A stretch of 64,000 nt of DNA from Anaerolineaceae bacterium. GTDB lineage: Bacteria > Chloroflexota > Anaerolineae > Anaerolineales > UBA11657. Below are positions 44,371-53,470 of the stretch, piece by piece. The position numbers and the translations under genes are program-made. Each line of letters starts with the position of its first letter. Positions within the stretch are counted from its first letter, which is position 1. The notes beneath the pieces are model-generated. The model was not told the origin of the DNA and did not search any database. It saw nothing but the letters and a program-made list of their open reading frames with translations. Location of the stretch: positions 128,315 through 192,314 of the forward strand of contig BGOS01000003.1 of NCBI GenBank assembly GCA_003569365.1. Direction: 5' to 3'.

Positions 44371-44736
44371 ATGGCGGGCGTGAGGCACGGCGAATTTCTT
44401 TATTGCTGGAGGCAATGCCAAAGCTGCCGCGAGCAATATTTGCTGTACACCGCGGCGCCGGACATGGAATTGCCACGGGCACTGCGGATTGAAGCCTTTT
44501 TGGCTCAGCAGGCTGATTGTATTGATTTGGCTGTTACTTATGAGGATACTGTGGCTGCGGTGCGCGGATCGGAGAGTTGTGATGTCTTTACGCTGGTGGA
44601 CTTGATACGCGACCCCAAAGGTGCACTGTGTTCGTTTTGTGGCGGATCTGTGGTGCTGGGAAGTTTTGACGGCGCGGAGGTTGCGGGGATCGAGTGGCGC
44701 GATAGTGTGGGCAACCGGATAACAATTGAAATCTAG
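44371..44736 (+). CDS. Small Cys-rich protein, possible zinc ribbon
   Basis: About 121 residues, family not recognised. CWRQCQSC near residue 12 and CSFCGGS near residue 88 form two Cys pairs, consistent with a zinc-ribbon-like site split by about 70 residues; the pairing is inferred. Between them lies an acidic hydrophobic segment DVFTLVDLIRDPKGAL. The ATG at 44371 is used; in-frame TTG at 44356 is possible and neither has a strong ribosome binding site. It ends 40 nt before the glucokinase gene. Confidence 0.5.
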   Translation: MAGVRHGEFLYCWRQCQSCREQYLLYTAAPDMELPRALRIEAFLAQQADCIDLAVTYEDTVAAVRGSESCDVFTLVDLIRDPKGALCSFCGGSVVLGSFDGAEVAGIEWRDSVGNRITIEI

Positions 44737-44776
44737 TGCTATTTCGGTTCTGTGACATGGTACTTTCGGAGGGTAA

Positions 44777-45781
44777 ATGAGGAGCGGTGTGGCTTGTTGT
44801 CTTGCGGGAGACATTGGTGCGACCAATACTGTTCTCGCGTTGGTGACAGCTGCGGGTGGTGTGCGCCAGCCCATTTTGTTGCGCACGTTTCAATCTGCGG
44901 ATTATCCTTCACTTGAAGTGATCCTTGACGAATTTCTCGGCGGTAGTTCTGCAGTGGTGCAGCGCGCTACGTTTGGCGTTGCGGGACCTGTGATTGATCA
45001 GCGCGTGCAGATCACCAATCGATTGTGGGGTGTTGACGCACGATCGGTAGCAGCGCACTTGGGTGGGCTGCCGGTGCACTTGCTAAATGATCTTGAGGCG
45101 CTTGGGCATAGTGTGCCACAGCTGCAGGCGCAGGATTTGGTGGTACTGAATGCGGGTCAGCGTGATGAGCGGGGCGCGATCGGAATTGTGGCGCCGGGCA
45201 CCGGGATGGGTGAGGGTTTTCTGGTGTGGGATGGCAATGGATACCGCCCGTGTGTATCTGAGGGCGGCCATTCTGATTTTGCACCGAATAATGAGGTGGA
45301 ACTGGAGTTGCTCCGATACCTGATGGCGCGGTTTGGGCATGTAAGTGTTGAGCGCGTGTGCTCCGGTTTGGGGCTGCCCAATATCTACGCTTTTCTGCGC
45401 GATACCGGCCGTGAGATTGCGCCGGAGTGGCTGGAGGCGGAGTTGGACGCGGCTAACGACGCAACGCCCGTGATTGTTGGCGCTGCGCTTAGTGATGCGC
45501 GCGCGTGTTCAATTGCAAAGCGGACGCTTGATATTTTTGTGGATGTGCTTGCAGCTGAGGCGGGGAGTTTTGCTGTGCGGTTGCTGGCTACGGGCGGAAT
45601 TTATTTTGGAGGTGGAATTCCGCCGCGGATTTTGGCGCTGTTGCGGGAGCCGCGCTTTATGTCTGTGTTTCTTGCCAAGGGCCGGCTGCGGTCGGTTTTG
45701 GATGCAGTGCCGGTGTTCGTCATCAATAACAGTGGTGCGGGCTTGCTGGGTGCCAGCCATCATGTGCTGCTGGGCGATTGA
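44777..45781 (+). CDS. glk: Glucokinase
   Basis: ATP-dependent glucose phosphorylation. The 334-residue protein belongs to the proteobacterial-type Glk family: LAGDIGATNTVLALV (phosphate-binding), AGPVIDQRVQITNRLWGVD, LLNDLEALGHSV with the catalytic Asp in L-N-D, IGIVAPGTGMGEGFL, EGGHSDFAP, and LLATGGIYFGGGIPPRIL near the C-terminus. A good GGAGG lies 7 nt upstream of the ATG. With the PGI two genes on, it feeds the first steps of glycolysis. Confidence 0.94.
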   Translation: MRSGVACCLAGDIGATNTVLALVTAAGGVRQPILLRTFQSADYPSLEVILDEFLGGSSAVVQRATFGVAGPVIDQRVQITNRLWGVDARSVAAHLGGLPVHLLNDLEALGHSVPQLQAQDLVVLNAGQRDERGAIGIVAPGTGMGEGFLVWDGNGYRPCVSEGGHSDFAPNNEVELELLRYLMARFGHVSVERVCSGLGLPNIYAFLRDTGREIAPEWLEAELDAANDATPVIVGAALSDARACSIAKRTLDIFVDVLAAEAGSFAVRLLATGGIYFGGGIPPRILALLREPRFMSVFLAKGRLRSVLDAVPVFVINNSGAGLLGASHHVLLGD

Positions 45782-45813
45782 TTGGAAATACTTTTTGAGG
45801 AGGGAGAATTGAC

Positions 45814-46209
45814 ATGAATGTAAGTGCCACTAATACGGGCGGCTATAAGGTTGCCTTGAAGGCGGGGAGCCACGATTGGCTCTGTGATAGGCCGGTCGGG
45901 GAGGAGGGCAGTGACCTGGGCCCGACGCCGCATGAGTTACTGGTGGGAAGTCTGGCGGCTTGCAAAGTGATCACCGTACAAATGTATGCGCAGCGCAAAG
46001 GCTGGCCGCTAACGGGTGTAAATATTTCTCTTGGTTACCAACAAATTAAGGGCGATAGTACTTTGGAAAAGTTCGATGGTGAGATTCAACTCCTTGGTGA
46101 GCTAACTGATGAGCAGCGGCAGCGCTTGCATGAGATTGCAGCAAAATGTCCTGTGCACCGCATACTAACAAACCCGGTGGAGATTACTCTGACATTGGCT
46201 GCGGGCTGA
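45814..46209 (+). CDS. OsmC-family peroxiredoxin-like protein
   Basis: A 131-residue OsmC/YhfA-type protein. Family features are GPTPHELLVGSLAACKVITVQMYAQRKGWPL, with the first catalytic-type Cys at about 50, and LHEIAAKCPVHRIL with the second Cys at about 110. These cysteines form the peroxide-reducing pair in true OsmC/Ohr; here the position and context (A-A-C-K and K-C-P-V-H) fit the YhfA branch, whose substrate is not settled. GGAGGG lies 8 nt before the ATG. It sits between glk and pgi. Confidence 0.9.
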   Translation: MNVSATNTGGYKVALKAGSHDWLCDRPVGEEGSDLGPTPHELLVGSLAACKVITVQMYAQRKGWPLTGVNISLGYQQIKGDSTLEKFDGEIQLLGELTDEQRQRLHEIAAKCPVHRILTNPVEITLTLAAG

Positions 46210-46225
46210 GCGGGGGGCGGCGCCT

Positions 46226-47821
46226 GTGATGGATGCACCGGGCCTTGCGTGGCTGGCGCGCATGGACGCGGAGGATTGGGTGGGGCGCATCTGGCGGCAC
46301 GACCACACCCTGTGGAGTGCATCCCCGCACGAGGTTGGCAACCGGCTCGGATGGCTGCGGGCGGCAGAGCAAACCGCGCTGTCCTTGGTGCGTATGCAGG
46401 CATTATGTGCGGCACTTGCAGCAAATGGGATAAGGGACTTGGTTCTACTTGGGATGGGCGGCAGCAGTCTTGCGCCTGAAGTGTTGCGATCAGTGTTTGG
46501 GCAGCAGCCAGGCTTTCCACGCCTGCAAGTTCTGGACAGTACAGTCCCGCGACGGGTGACGCGGGTGGTCGCTGGTTTGGATCTGGATACCACTGTATTT
46601 ATTGTGGCGAGTAAGTCCGGCGACACGATTGAAGTACTAAGCTTATTTGAGTTCGTTTACGGGTTGCTGGCTGTACGGCATGGTGCCGCAGCCGGCCGTT
46701 ACTTTGTTGCGATAACAGATGCAGGCAGTGGCCTTGCGGAACTTGCAGCGCGATACAATTTTCGTGAGCTCTTCCTGAACCCATCCGATATCGGCGGGCG
46801 TTACTCTGCGCTCTCTTTGTTTGGAATGGTTCCGGCTGCGTTGATGGGGTGTGATGTACCGCGGCTTTTGCAGCGCGGTGCACAGATGGCTTTGGCTTGT
46901 GGCATAACCAATGACCTCGCAAGCAATCCGGGTGCCAGCCTTGCCGCAATGTTGGCAGCGCACTGCCAAGACGGGCGCACCAAGCTCACTTTGATCACCT
47001 CGCCGCTGCTCGATTGCATTGGTTTGTGGATTGAGCAGCTGCTGGCGGAGAGTACCGGCAAGCAGGGCAAAGGAATGTTGCCAATTGCGGGCGAGCCATG
47101 GTGTGCGGCGCCAGCGTATGGGGCGGACCGCGTCTTTGTGTACCTGCGATTAGCCGGTGACGATAATGTGGCGGCTGACAGGCATGTGGCTGCGCTTGAA
47201 GCGGCGGGGCAACCTGTGGTGCGGTTGGAACTCGCAGACGTTTATGATATTGGTGCGCAGTTTTTCGTGTGGCAGTTTGCAGTGGCTTTGCTTTGTGCAG
47301 CGCTTGGCGTTAATGCATTTGACCAGCCGAATGTGCAGGAGACCAAGCTGCTCATGGCAAAATCGCTTAAGGCGCTGGCGGGTGGCGGCGCGCTGCTGAG
47401 GCATGGTGACAGCAGTAGTCTCGGCGCATTGTTGAGGGAACGCAGCGCGGTTGATTGCCTTGTGGTGCTTGCGTACGTGGACGAGCTTGAGGTTGGCGAG
47501 GTACTGGCCGCGCTGCGCTTGGCTGTGCTGCGCGGGAGCGGGCTTGCAAGTACGCTTGGCTACGGCCCGCGTTATCTGCATTCTACCGGCCAGTTCCACA
47601 AGGGCGGCCCGGACACGGGACTGTATCTGATGCTGGTTGACGGGCGGGCGGACGATATTGCAATTCCAAATGCAGGGTATGGGTTTCGGAGTTTGATGCA
47701 GGCGCAGGCAGCCGCTGATTATGACGCGCTGCTGGCGCGCGGTCGGCGAGTGGCGCGGGTTGTGCTCAGTGGGGACATTGACGCACAGCTGACGGCGTTG
47801 CTGGCAGAGTGTGCGGGATAA
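46226..47821 (+). CDS. pgi: Glucose-6-phosphate isomerase (fusion-type isomerase domain)
   Basis: A 531-residue sugar isomerase with the two SIS-fold halves of PGI. Visible motifs are VLLGMGGSSLAPEVL, FIVASKSGDTIEVLSLF, RYFVAITDAGS, NPSDIGGRYSALSLFGMVPAALMG, STGKQGKGMLPIAGEP and RYLHSTGQFHKGGPDTGLYLML near the end. It resembles the isomerase half of the transaldolase-PGI fusions known in Chloroflexota and Cyanobacteria, but no transaldolase domain precedes it. The GTG at 46226 is proposed; the ATG at 46229 works equally. It interconverts glucose-6-P and fructose-6-P. Confidence 0.92.
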   Translation: MMDAPGLAWLARMDAEDWVGRIWRHDHTLWSASPHEVGNRLGWLRAAEQTALSLVRMQALCAALAANGIRDLVLLGMGGSSLAPEVLRSVFGQQPGFPRLQVLDSTVPRRVTRVVAGLDLDTTVFIVASKSGDTIEVLSLFEFVYGLLAVRHGAAAGRYFVAITDAGSGLAELAARYNFRELFLNPSDIGGRYSALSLFGMVPAALMGCDVPRLLQRGAQMALACGITNDLASNPGASLAAMLAAHCQDGRTKLTLITSPLLDCIGLWIEQLLAESTGKQGKGMLPIAGEPWCAAPAYGADRVFVYLRLAGDDNVAADRHVAALEAAGQPVVRLELADVYDIGAQFFVWQFAVALLCAALGVNAFDQPNVQETKLLMAKSLKALAGGGALLRHGDSSSLGALLRERSAVDCLVVLAYVDELEVGEVLAALRLAVLRGSGLASTLGYGPRYLHSTGQFHKGGPDTGLYLMLVDGRADDIAIPNAGYGFRSLMQAQAAADYDALLARGRRVARVVLSGDIDAQLTALLAECAG

Positions 47822-47892
47822 CAGCAGAGCGCAATTTGATTACAGCATGCATTGTGCGTTGAGATTGATAAGTTTTTTTAGGAGTAGATTTA

Positions 47893-48834
47893 ATGAACAT
47901 CGGTGGCTTGCACCATATTACAGCGGTTACTGCCAACGCCCGGGCAAATGTGGCTTTTTATACGCAGGTGTTGGGCTTGCGTTTGGTTAAGAAGACGGTC
48001 AATCAGGATGATGTGTCGGCATACCATTTGTTTTACGGCGATGCGGTTGGGAGTGCGGGGACCGAGATTACATTTTTTGATTGGGCGCAGGCGGGTCCGA
48101 ATGTGCCCGGGGCAGGCACGATTGTTTGTTCCCAGCTGCGGGTTGTGGATGCGGCTGCACTGTATTGGTGGCAGCAGCGCTTTCGTGAGCAGGGTGTTCG
48201 GCAGAATGCTGTTGAGGACTATGCGGGGGTGCAACGACTGGTGTTTTGGGACCCCGAAGGACAGGCGCTAGCGCTGGTTTCGGCAGCAAGCACGGCGCCA
48301 TATGAGCCTTGGGCAAACAGCCCGGTACCGGTGGCGCATGCGGTGCGTGGATTGCATTCGATTGTGATTCGGGTCCATGATTCAGCGCCTTCGGTGGGCT
48401 TGCTCGAGGGGGTGCTGGGTATGCGTGCTCTGCCCGCAGTAGAGCGGAGCGCGGAAGCAGGCGTCGAGATCACTGTAATGGCATCCACGGATGGGCCCGC
48501 GGTGTATGTTGAAGCTAACGCGAACTTTCCGGTCGGGCGCGTGGGAGCGGGGGGCGTGCATCACGCTGCGTTCCGCACGGTTGATGCGGCAGAGCAGGTG
48601 CGGTGGCGCGAGCGCTTGCTGTCACAGCGTGTGGGTGTCTCGGAGCAGATTGACCGGTTTTATTTTCAGTCAATTTATTTTCGGGAGCCCAACCGCATCT
48701 TGTACGAAATAGCCACTGACGGGCCGGGCTTTGCGACGGATGAGGATCCGGCGCATTTGGGCGAGCGTTTGGCTTTGCCGCCATTTTTGGAAGCGCAGCG
48801 CGCGCAGATTGAGGCAGGCCTCAAGCCGCTGTAG
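47893..48834 (+). CDS. VOC-family ring-cleaving dioxygenase-like protein
   Basis: A 313-residue vicinal-oxygen-chelate protein with two glyoxalase-like modules, as in PcpA/MhqO-type hydroquinone dioxygenases. MNIGGLHHITAVTANARANVAFYTQVLGLRLVKKTVNQDD gives the first metal His (about residue 7), HSIVIRVHDSAPSVGLLEGVLGM starts the second module, GGVHHAAFRT carries the second His pair (about 223-224) and the IYFREPNRILYEIATDGPGF segment carries a conserved Glu. GGAG lies 11 nt before the ATG. Substrate unknown; bacilli use such enzymes against quinones. Confidence 0.87.
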   Translation: MNIGGLHHITAVTANARANVAFYTQVLGLRLVKKTVNQDDVSAYHLFYGDAVGSAGTEITFFDWAQAGPNVPGAGTIVCSQLRVVDAAALYWWQQRFREQGVRQNAVEDYAGVQRLVFWDPEGQALALVSAASTAPYEPWANSPVPVAHAVRGLHSIVIRVHDSAPSVGLLEGVLGMRALPAVERSAEAGVEITVMASTDGPAVYVEANANFPVGRVGAGGVHHAAFRTVDAAEQVRWRERLLSQRVGVSEQIDRFYFQSIYFREPNRILYEIATDGPGFATDEDPAHLGERLALPPFLEAQRAQIEAGLKPL

Positions 48835-49044
48835 AGATCGTGCTCAGCCGGCTTGGTGGCTGCAAGCGGGCGGGCAGGCAGCGGCGATGCGGGCAGCAAA
48901 ATCACCCGTGCGGCGGTGGTTGAGCTGCGCGTCACCTTTATTCAAAGAAATCGGATTATGGGCTGCGCTGCAATCCAGAGCAACAAGTGCGCTGCTGCCA
49001 GCGGAGCCGATTGTGGCCAACGCTGGCAGCAGTCTGGGAACGGG

Positions 49045-51066
49045 TTAACCGCCGATGGTAATGTCCACCAGAACCGGCCGGTCATGCAGGGGCTGTACTG
49101 GCCGCGCGTTGAGTGGGAATAACATTTTGAAGGCGGCGATCTGTTCGGCTGACATTTGAATGGGGTTGGCGAGCAGGAGCCAGTTGACGCCTTCTGAGCA
49201 AGGGGGCGTGGTGAGCGAACCGGAGTAGCGATAGGCGCGCCGGTCTTTGGGGAGCAGGGTCACCGGGTCGAGCGGCGCCGGTACCGGCTGTTCTTCGTCC
49301 GCTACAGCTGGCATGTGCTTCCATATTTCCGAGTAATTCGCGTTGGCAGCCCCGACGTTAATTAGCACACCCACGACTGCCAGGTTTCCTTCAGCGTCTT
49401 TGTGCACCAGATGCATTTCCATGGGCAGGGCACGGCCAAGCAGGGTGTGCTCGCTGGGAGTGTGAAAGTGAAACTGGAGCAGGTTGTAAGTTACGTTGTC
49501 TAGCGTGATGGTGCTGCCAGCATCAACGTTTGCCTGAATTGTGTGGCCGTTATTTTTCACCTTCATGCCTTCGGGCTGATAGTTGAAAGCAATGTCTTCA
49601 AGGCCGATCGGCTGGTATTTTTTGATGTCAATGGGGGATTGACTCATGCCGGTGCTGCAGACGGCATATTCTTCCGAGAGGGTTCCCCACGCTGCCGGGC
49701 CGACTGCGCCTTCATATGCCCAATGCGGTTTGGCATTGACTGCGGCGGCATCACCGCCGGCCGCATGGCCTGCGGCGTCTCCTGCGACCGTGCTCGTGCC
49801 ATCCGCAATCAGCACACCGTTAATCTCATGGATGACACCGTTTGTAGCCATGATGTCTGCGGTGGTTACTTTTACATTGCCGTTGATCATGACAGCGTCG
49901 TGGTCCACTGAGATGTTCAGCTTTTTTCCAGTCAGCCCTGTGTTGGCAGTGCGCCCATTGAGTGAGGCGATGTCAGTTGCCACAGCTTTGGTCATGATCA
50001 CGTGGTACATAAGCAGATCAACAAGTTTTTGTTTGTTGTCCGGTTTTAGCAGCGTGTCTAGAGTTCCGGCGGGTAGCGCTTCAAAGGCGGCATCTGTGGG
50101 GGCCAGCACTGTGAAGGGCCCCACGCCTTTGAGCGTTTCCACTAACCCGGCGGCCTCAATTGCGGCGACTAATTTTGTGAAGTGTCCGGCTTGGCTGGCG
50201 GTGGCCACGATGTCCAATGCGTCGCCGTGGGCTGCGGCATCGGCGGCTGGCGCTGCGTGGCTGTCTGCGGCTGCGTGCCCGGCTTCCGCGACCGCAGCGC
50301 CGTCCGGCATAAGCACTCCGTTGATCTCGTGTATCACGCCGTTGCTGGCCATAATGTCAGCGGTGGTGACACCCACTGTTCCGTTGAGCATTACCTTGTC
50401 GTGGTCGACCTTGACAGCAATTTGTTTCCCTTCGAGCCCGGTGTTGGTGGAATGGCCATTCAAGCCGGAAATATCGGCAGCCATGGCTTTGGCTGTGATT
50501 ACGTGATACATCAATAGATTTACAAGCTCAGCTTTGTTTTCCGGCATCAGAAGCGCTGCGAGCGTTTCCGGTGGCAGCGCGGCAAAAGCCTCGTCGTTGG
50601 GCGCTAACAGGGTAAAAGGCCCGGCTGATTTTAGAGTTTCCACCAAGCCCGCTGCTTCCACGGCTTTTATGAGAGTTGTGAAATGCCCGGCGTGAATTGC
50701 GGTGTCAACGATGTCTGCGCCAGCTGCTGCGTCGTGACCGGCTTCGGCAGCTTGTCCGGGTTCCGGCGTTGCGGCTTCGGCGGCGTGTCCGGCTTCCGCA
50801 GCCGGGCCCGCGCCGGCTGGTTGGGCAGTCAGCATCTCAGCCAGCTGCGCGCGCAGTGCTTCGGTTTCAGCCTGCAAAGTTGCATTCATGGTTACAGCTT
50901 CGCCAGCTGCGGCATCTTTTGCGGGCGCGGCTTCAGATTGGGCTGCATCAGCTTCCGGTGCAGCGGCCGCAGGTGCGCTGGCGCCGAAGCATCCGGTGAC
51001 AACGAGTGCAGCCACCACGAGAATTGGCGGTGCGTAGGTGCGGAAGTTCTTGAGATTGGAAAACAT
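49045..51066 (-). CDS. Lipoprotein with two fasciclin domains and an alpha-carbonic anhydrase
   Basis: A 673-residue secreted lipoprotein. The signal peptide ends in VVTGC (Cys26). A His/Ala/Gly-rich linker with repeated AEAGH units precedes two fasciclin (FAS1) domains (about 115-255 and 285-430), each with GPFTLLAP or GPFTVLAP, LLMYHVI, and NGVIHEINGVL. The C-terminus (about 450-673) is an alpha-type carbonic anhydrase with WGTLSEEY, SQSPIDI, the three zinc His in FHFHTPSEH...MEMHLVH, and SGSLTTPPCSEGVNWLL. So a surface protein with an adhesion module and CO2 hydration is predicted. Both domain types are well known, the order is not. The spacer 48835-49044 shows no feature. Confidence 0.9.
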   Translation of the reverse strand: MFSNLKNFRTYAPPILVVAALVVTGCFGASAPAAAAPEADAAQSEAAPAKDAAAGEAVTMNATLQAETEALRAQLAEMLTAQPAGAGPAAEAGHAAEAATPEPGQAAEAGHDAAAGADIVDTAIHAGHFTTLIKAVEAAGLVETLKSAGPFTLLAPNDEAFAALPPETLAALLMPENKAELVNLLMYHVITAKAMAADISGLNGHSTNTGLEGKQIAVKVDHDKVMLNGTVGVTTADIMASNGVIHEINGVLMPDGAAVAEAGHAAADSHAAPAADAAAHGDALDIVATASQAGHFTKLVAAIEAAGLVETLKGVGPFTVLAPTDAAFEALPAGTLDTLLKPDNKQKLVDLLMYHVIMTKAVATDIASLNGRTANTGLTGKKLNISVDHDAVMINGNVKVTTADIMATNGVIHEINGVLIADGTSTVAGDAAGHAAGGDAAAVNAKPHWAYEGAVGPAAWGTLSEEYAVCSTGMSQSPIDIKKYQPIGLEDIAFNYQPEGMKVKNNGHTIQANVDAGSTITLDNVTYNLLQFHFHTPSEHTLLGRALPMEMHLVHKDAEGNLAVVGVLINVGAANANYSEIWKHMPAVADEEQPVPAPLDPVTLLPKDRRAYRYSGSLTTPPCSEGVNWLLLANPIQMSAEQIAAFKMLFPLNARPVQPLHDRPVLVDITIGG

Positions 51067-51120
51067 TGAATTGTTCCTTGCACTTGTACTTTGAAATTTG
51101 CTCGCCCGGCAAGTACCTTG

Positions 51121-52686
51121 TTATGAGGCCTTGGCGCGTTCCTTTTCAACCAAAATGCGCCGTAGAATTTTACCAGCGCTGGATTTCGGGATGGTGTCGA
51201 TGAATTCCACTTCCCGCACCCTTTTTTGCGGGGAAAGATGAGACGCCACAAAGTCGATGATAGCAGCTTCTGAGATGGTGGCGCCGGGCTTCAGCACCAC
51301 GTAGGCTTTGGGGATTTCGCCTGCCTCTGCGTCTGGTTTTGGAATGACCGCCACGTCTGCGATGTCCGCATGCGTGAGCAATAGTGCCTCCAGCTCGGCG
51401 GGAGCCACTTGGAATCCCTTGTATTTTATTAATTCTTTCAGCCGGTCAACGACGGACAGGTAGCCGGCTTCATCACAGAAGCCGATGTCGCCAGAGTGCA
51501 GCCAGCCATTGCTGTCGATCATGGCTTTTGTGGCTGGCGGGTTGTTTAAGTAGCCAAGCATTACTTGCGGGCCGCGCAGCCACACCTCGCCGCGCGCGCC
51601 CGGACCCAGCGCTTGTGCGGTTTCTGTGTCTACTATTTGGCACTCTGTGTTTGGCAGGCACGGGCCTACGGCGCCCGCCTTCACCAGGCTGTCCGGGGTG
51701 ATGTGCGTGGCAGGGCTGGTTTCTGTCAGGCCATAAGCCTGCTTTACGACGCACTTCAGGCGCGTTGCAGCCTCGGAGGAAAGTTCCGGGCTGAGCGGTG
51801 CGGCGCCAGACATAATTACTTTCACGCTGGATAAGTTGTATTTGTCCACGAGGGGATGCTTGGCCAGAAACAGCACAATCGGCGGCACCAGATGCATCCG
51901 GGTGACTTTATGGTTCTGAATGATTTGCAGGAATTGTTCGGGGTCAAAGCGCGGCATTGTGACCACGGTGGCCCCCTGGCGCAGGCTAACGTTCATAATC
52001 AGCATCATGCCGTATATATGATAAAAGGGCAGCACGCCAATAAGCGTGTCTTTTTCGGACAGCTGCTCGACGGATCCGGCCTGGCATACATTCGCAACCA
52101 GGTTGTAGTGCGTTAGCATCACACCTTTTGGCAGGCCGGTTGTGCCACTTGAATAGGGCAGTGCCACAACTGTTTGTCGGGCATTAATTTGTGCGGCGGG
52201 AATTTTGGCTTCGCTGTTCAGCAGTGTGCTAAACGAAGTGGCGCCTTCGGCTTCGCCAAAAACAAATATCTCCTTGATGCCTGTGCGCTCTGCAGCTGCG
52301 CGCGCTCTATCGAGGAAAGGCGGTACGGTAATGAGAAAAGTTGCGCGCGAGTCAGTTAGCTGGTTTGCGAGCTCGTCGGCAGTGTAGAGCGGGTTGACCG
52401 TGGTGTTGGTGCCGCCAAGGCTGGCGACGGCATGAAACGCAATTGCGTATTCTGGCAGGTTGGGGCTAAAGATTGCCAGAGTGTCGCCAGATTTGAAGCC
52501 ACGCTGCGCCAGCCCGGCGGCAGCGCGCCGGATGCCATCGGTAAGCTGGCCATAAGTGAGCGTGCGTCCGCTCGGGCCATCAATCAGGGCAGCGCGTGCG
52601 GGGTAATTGGCGGCATGCTCAAACACAAATTGGGTGAGCGGCATCTCCGGGATGGTGATTGGCGGGAATGGACTGTTAAATATCAT
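51121..52686 (-). CDS. AMP-forming acyl-CoA synthetase (4-coumarate-CoA ligase type)
   Basis: A 521-residue ANL-superfamily ligase. The P-loop-like YSSGTTGLPKGVMLTH (about residues 180-195), QAYGLTETSPATH, GEVWLRGPQVMLGYLNNP, the hinge GDIGFCDEAGYLSVVDRLKELIKYKGFQVAPAELE and the catalytic lysine near the end (PKSSAGKILRRIL) are present. It activates a carboxylic acid with ATP to an acyl-AMP and then CoA thioester; similarity to 4-coumarate-CoA ligases and long-chain acyl-CoA ligases does not fix the substrate. It ends 54 nt before the start of the carbonic-anhydrase lipoprotein, on the same strand. Confidence 0.93.
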   Translation of the reverse strand: MIFNSPFPPITIPEMPLTQFVFEHAANYPARAALIDGPSGRTLTYGQLTDGIRRAAAGLAQRGFKSGDTLAIFSPNLPEYAIAFHAVASLGGTNTTVNPLYTADELANQLTDSRATFLITVPPFLDRARAAAERTGIKEIFVFGEAEGATSFSTLLNSEAKIPAAQINARQTVVALPYSSGTTGLPKGVMLTHYNLVANVCQAGSVEQLSEKDTLIGVLPFYHIYGMMLIMNVSLRQGATVVTMPRFDPEQFLQIIQNHKVTRMHLVPPIVLFLAKHPLVDKYNLSSVKVIMSGAAPLSPELSSEAATRLKCVVKQAYGLTETSPATHITPDSLVKAGAVGPCLPNTECQIVDTETAQALGPGARGEVWLRGPQVMLGYLNNPPATKAMIDSNGWLHSGDIGFCDEAGYLSVVDRLKELIKYKGFQVAPAELEALLLTHADIADVAVIPKPDAEAGEIPKAYVVLKPGATISEAAIIDFVASHLSPQKRVREVEFIDTIPKSSAGKILRRILVEKERAKAS

Positions 52687-52812
52687 GGTTGCTTCCTTTA
52701 CTGTGCAGACTATTATTTATAGGCAAGTTAGGGCGCAAGTAGTTCGGGGGCCTATGGGCGACGGCAGTATGGGCACATCTTTACGCGTATTTACGATTGT
52801 GTTTATGGCTCT

Positions 52813-52842
52813 TTTACATTGACTGCTGGCGCCAATTATAGA
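52813..52842 (+). promoter_or_regulatory. Promoter of the structured RNA at 52849
   Basis: TTTACA (52813-52818) and TATAGA (52837-52842) are 18 nt apart. The predicted start near 52849 lies 19 nt before the first long stem. The stretch 52687-52812 before it (upstream of the acyl-CoA ligase start) shows no other recognisable feature. Confidence 0.55.
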
Positions 52843-52848
52843 CTGGAA

Positions 52849-52988
52849 CTAGTTTCTCTCCTTTGTGGGGGTGCGATGCTAGTACAGATTGCGTGAGTGG
52901 TCTGTATGTGCCCGACCGAACCCTGCGCTTTTGCGTCGTACCCCAGAAATTATTTAGCGCTCTGCATTGTGCCGGGCGCTTTTTATTT
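52849..52988 (+). ncRNA. Structured RNA of unknown class with terminator
   Basis: Within a 366-bp stretch lacking genes, GGGGTGCGATGC (52868-52879) pairs over 12 positions (two G-U) with GCGTCGTACCCC (52933-52944). Inside it TACAGA (52883-52888) pairs with TCTGTA (52901-52906). GGTC (52899-52902) and GACC (52914-52917) could form an alternative or pseudoknot pairing. A terminator follows: AGCGCTC (52956-52962) with GGGCGCT (52974-52980), then TTTTATTT. Promoter, stems and terminator together give an RNA of about 140 nt. It ends 65 nt before the ATG of the gene at 53053, so it may be a small RNA or a 5' riboswitch for that gene. No known RNA family was recognised. Confidence 0.55.
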
Positions 52989-53052
52989 AATCCGGGCTGA
53001 ATATAATTGCTGATGGGCGGTTGGGCTATGTTTGTAATCGGACTTGCGAATT

Positions 53053-53433
53053 ATGTGGTTGGGGCTAACCAGGCTTGTGGCTGATACTGAGTCGATATGC
53101 ACGTTCCTGGATGAAAAGGTCGGTCATTTCGACGACTATGTGAGTAGTTTGGCGGTATTCCCGGATCGGGTTGAGATTATGATCGGGTGGCTGGAGCCGC
53201 GGAGTATCGTTGTTGCCGCCGGAAACATAGCCTGGGTACGCAAGGGTGCGTTCGCACAAAAGAACGTGATCACGATTATGCCGGTAAGCGGTCCGGCTTA
53301 TGAGCTCGTAGCAAATTGGGATGCAACTGTGAAGCTAGAGATCGTTGAGGCTTTGAAGTCCATCATGCCGGCGCCAGTCCGAGTAGTGGATGGCGATGCG
53401 AGTGGCACTGCAGCGGACGCCAGCGCGGGCTAG
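53053..53433 (+). CDS. Hypothetical protein downstream of the structured RNA
   Basis: A protein of about 126 residues starting MWLGLTRLVADTESICTFL, alpha/beta, with a hydrophobic core (VSSLAVFPDRVEIMIGWL, SIVVAAGNIAWVRKG) and a C-terminal Ala/Ser/Gly-rich tail. No signal peptide, membrane helix or catalytic motif is evident and no family was recognised. The ATG at 53053 is used; an upstream TTG at 53044 is possible. Expression may depend on the terminator-ending leader RNA at 52849. Confidence 0.5.
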   Translation: MWLGLTRLVADTESICTFLDEKVGHFDDYVSSLAVFPDRVEIMIGWLEPRSIVVAAGNIAWVRKGAFAQKNVITIMPVSGPAYELVANWDATVKLEIVEALKSIMPAPVRVVDGDASGTAADASAG

Positions 53434-53470
53434 CTGCGGTCCAGAGATACCAAAGATGTTCACGCGGGTC

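Noticed and set aside
47822-47892. Terminator after pgi
   Set aside because: A GCGCAA/TTGTGC pairing exists but the T-run is about 15 nt away, so the shape is wrong.
48835-49044. Small genes in the spacer between the dioxygenase and the lipoprotein
   Set aside because: Frames overlap both neighbours, lack ribosome binding sites and have no protein-like composition.
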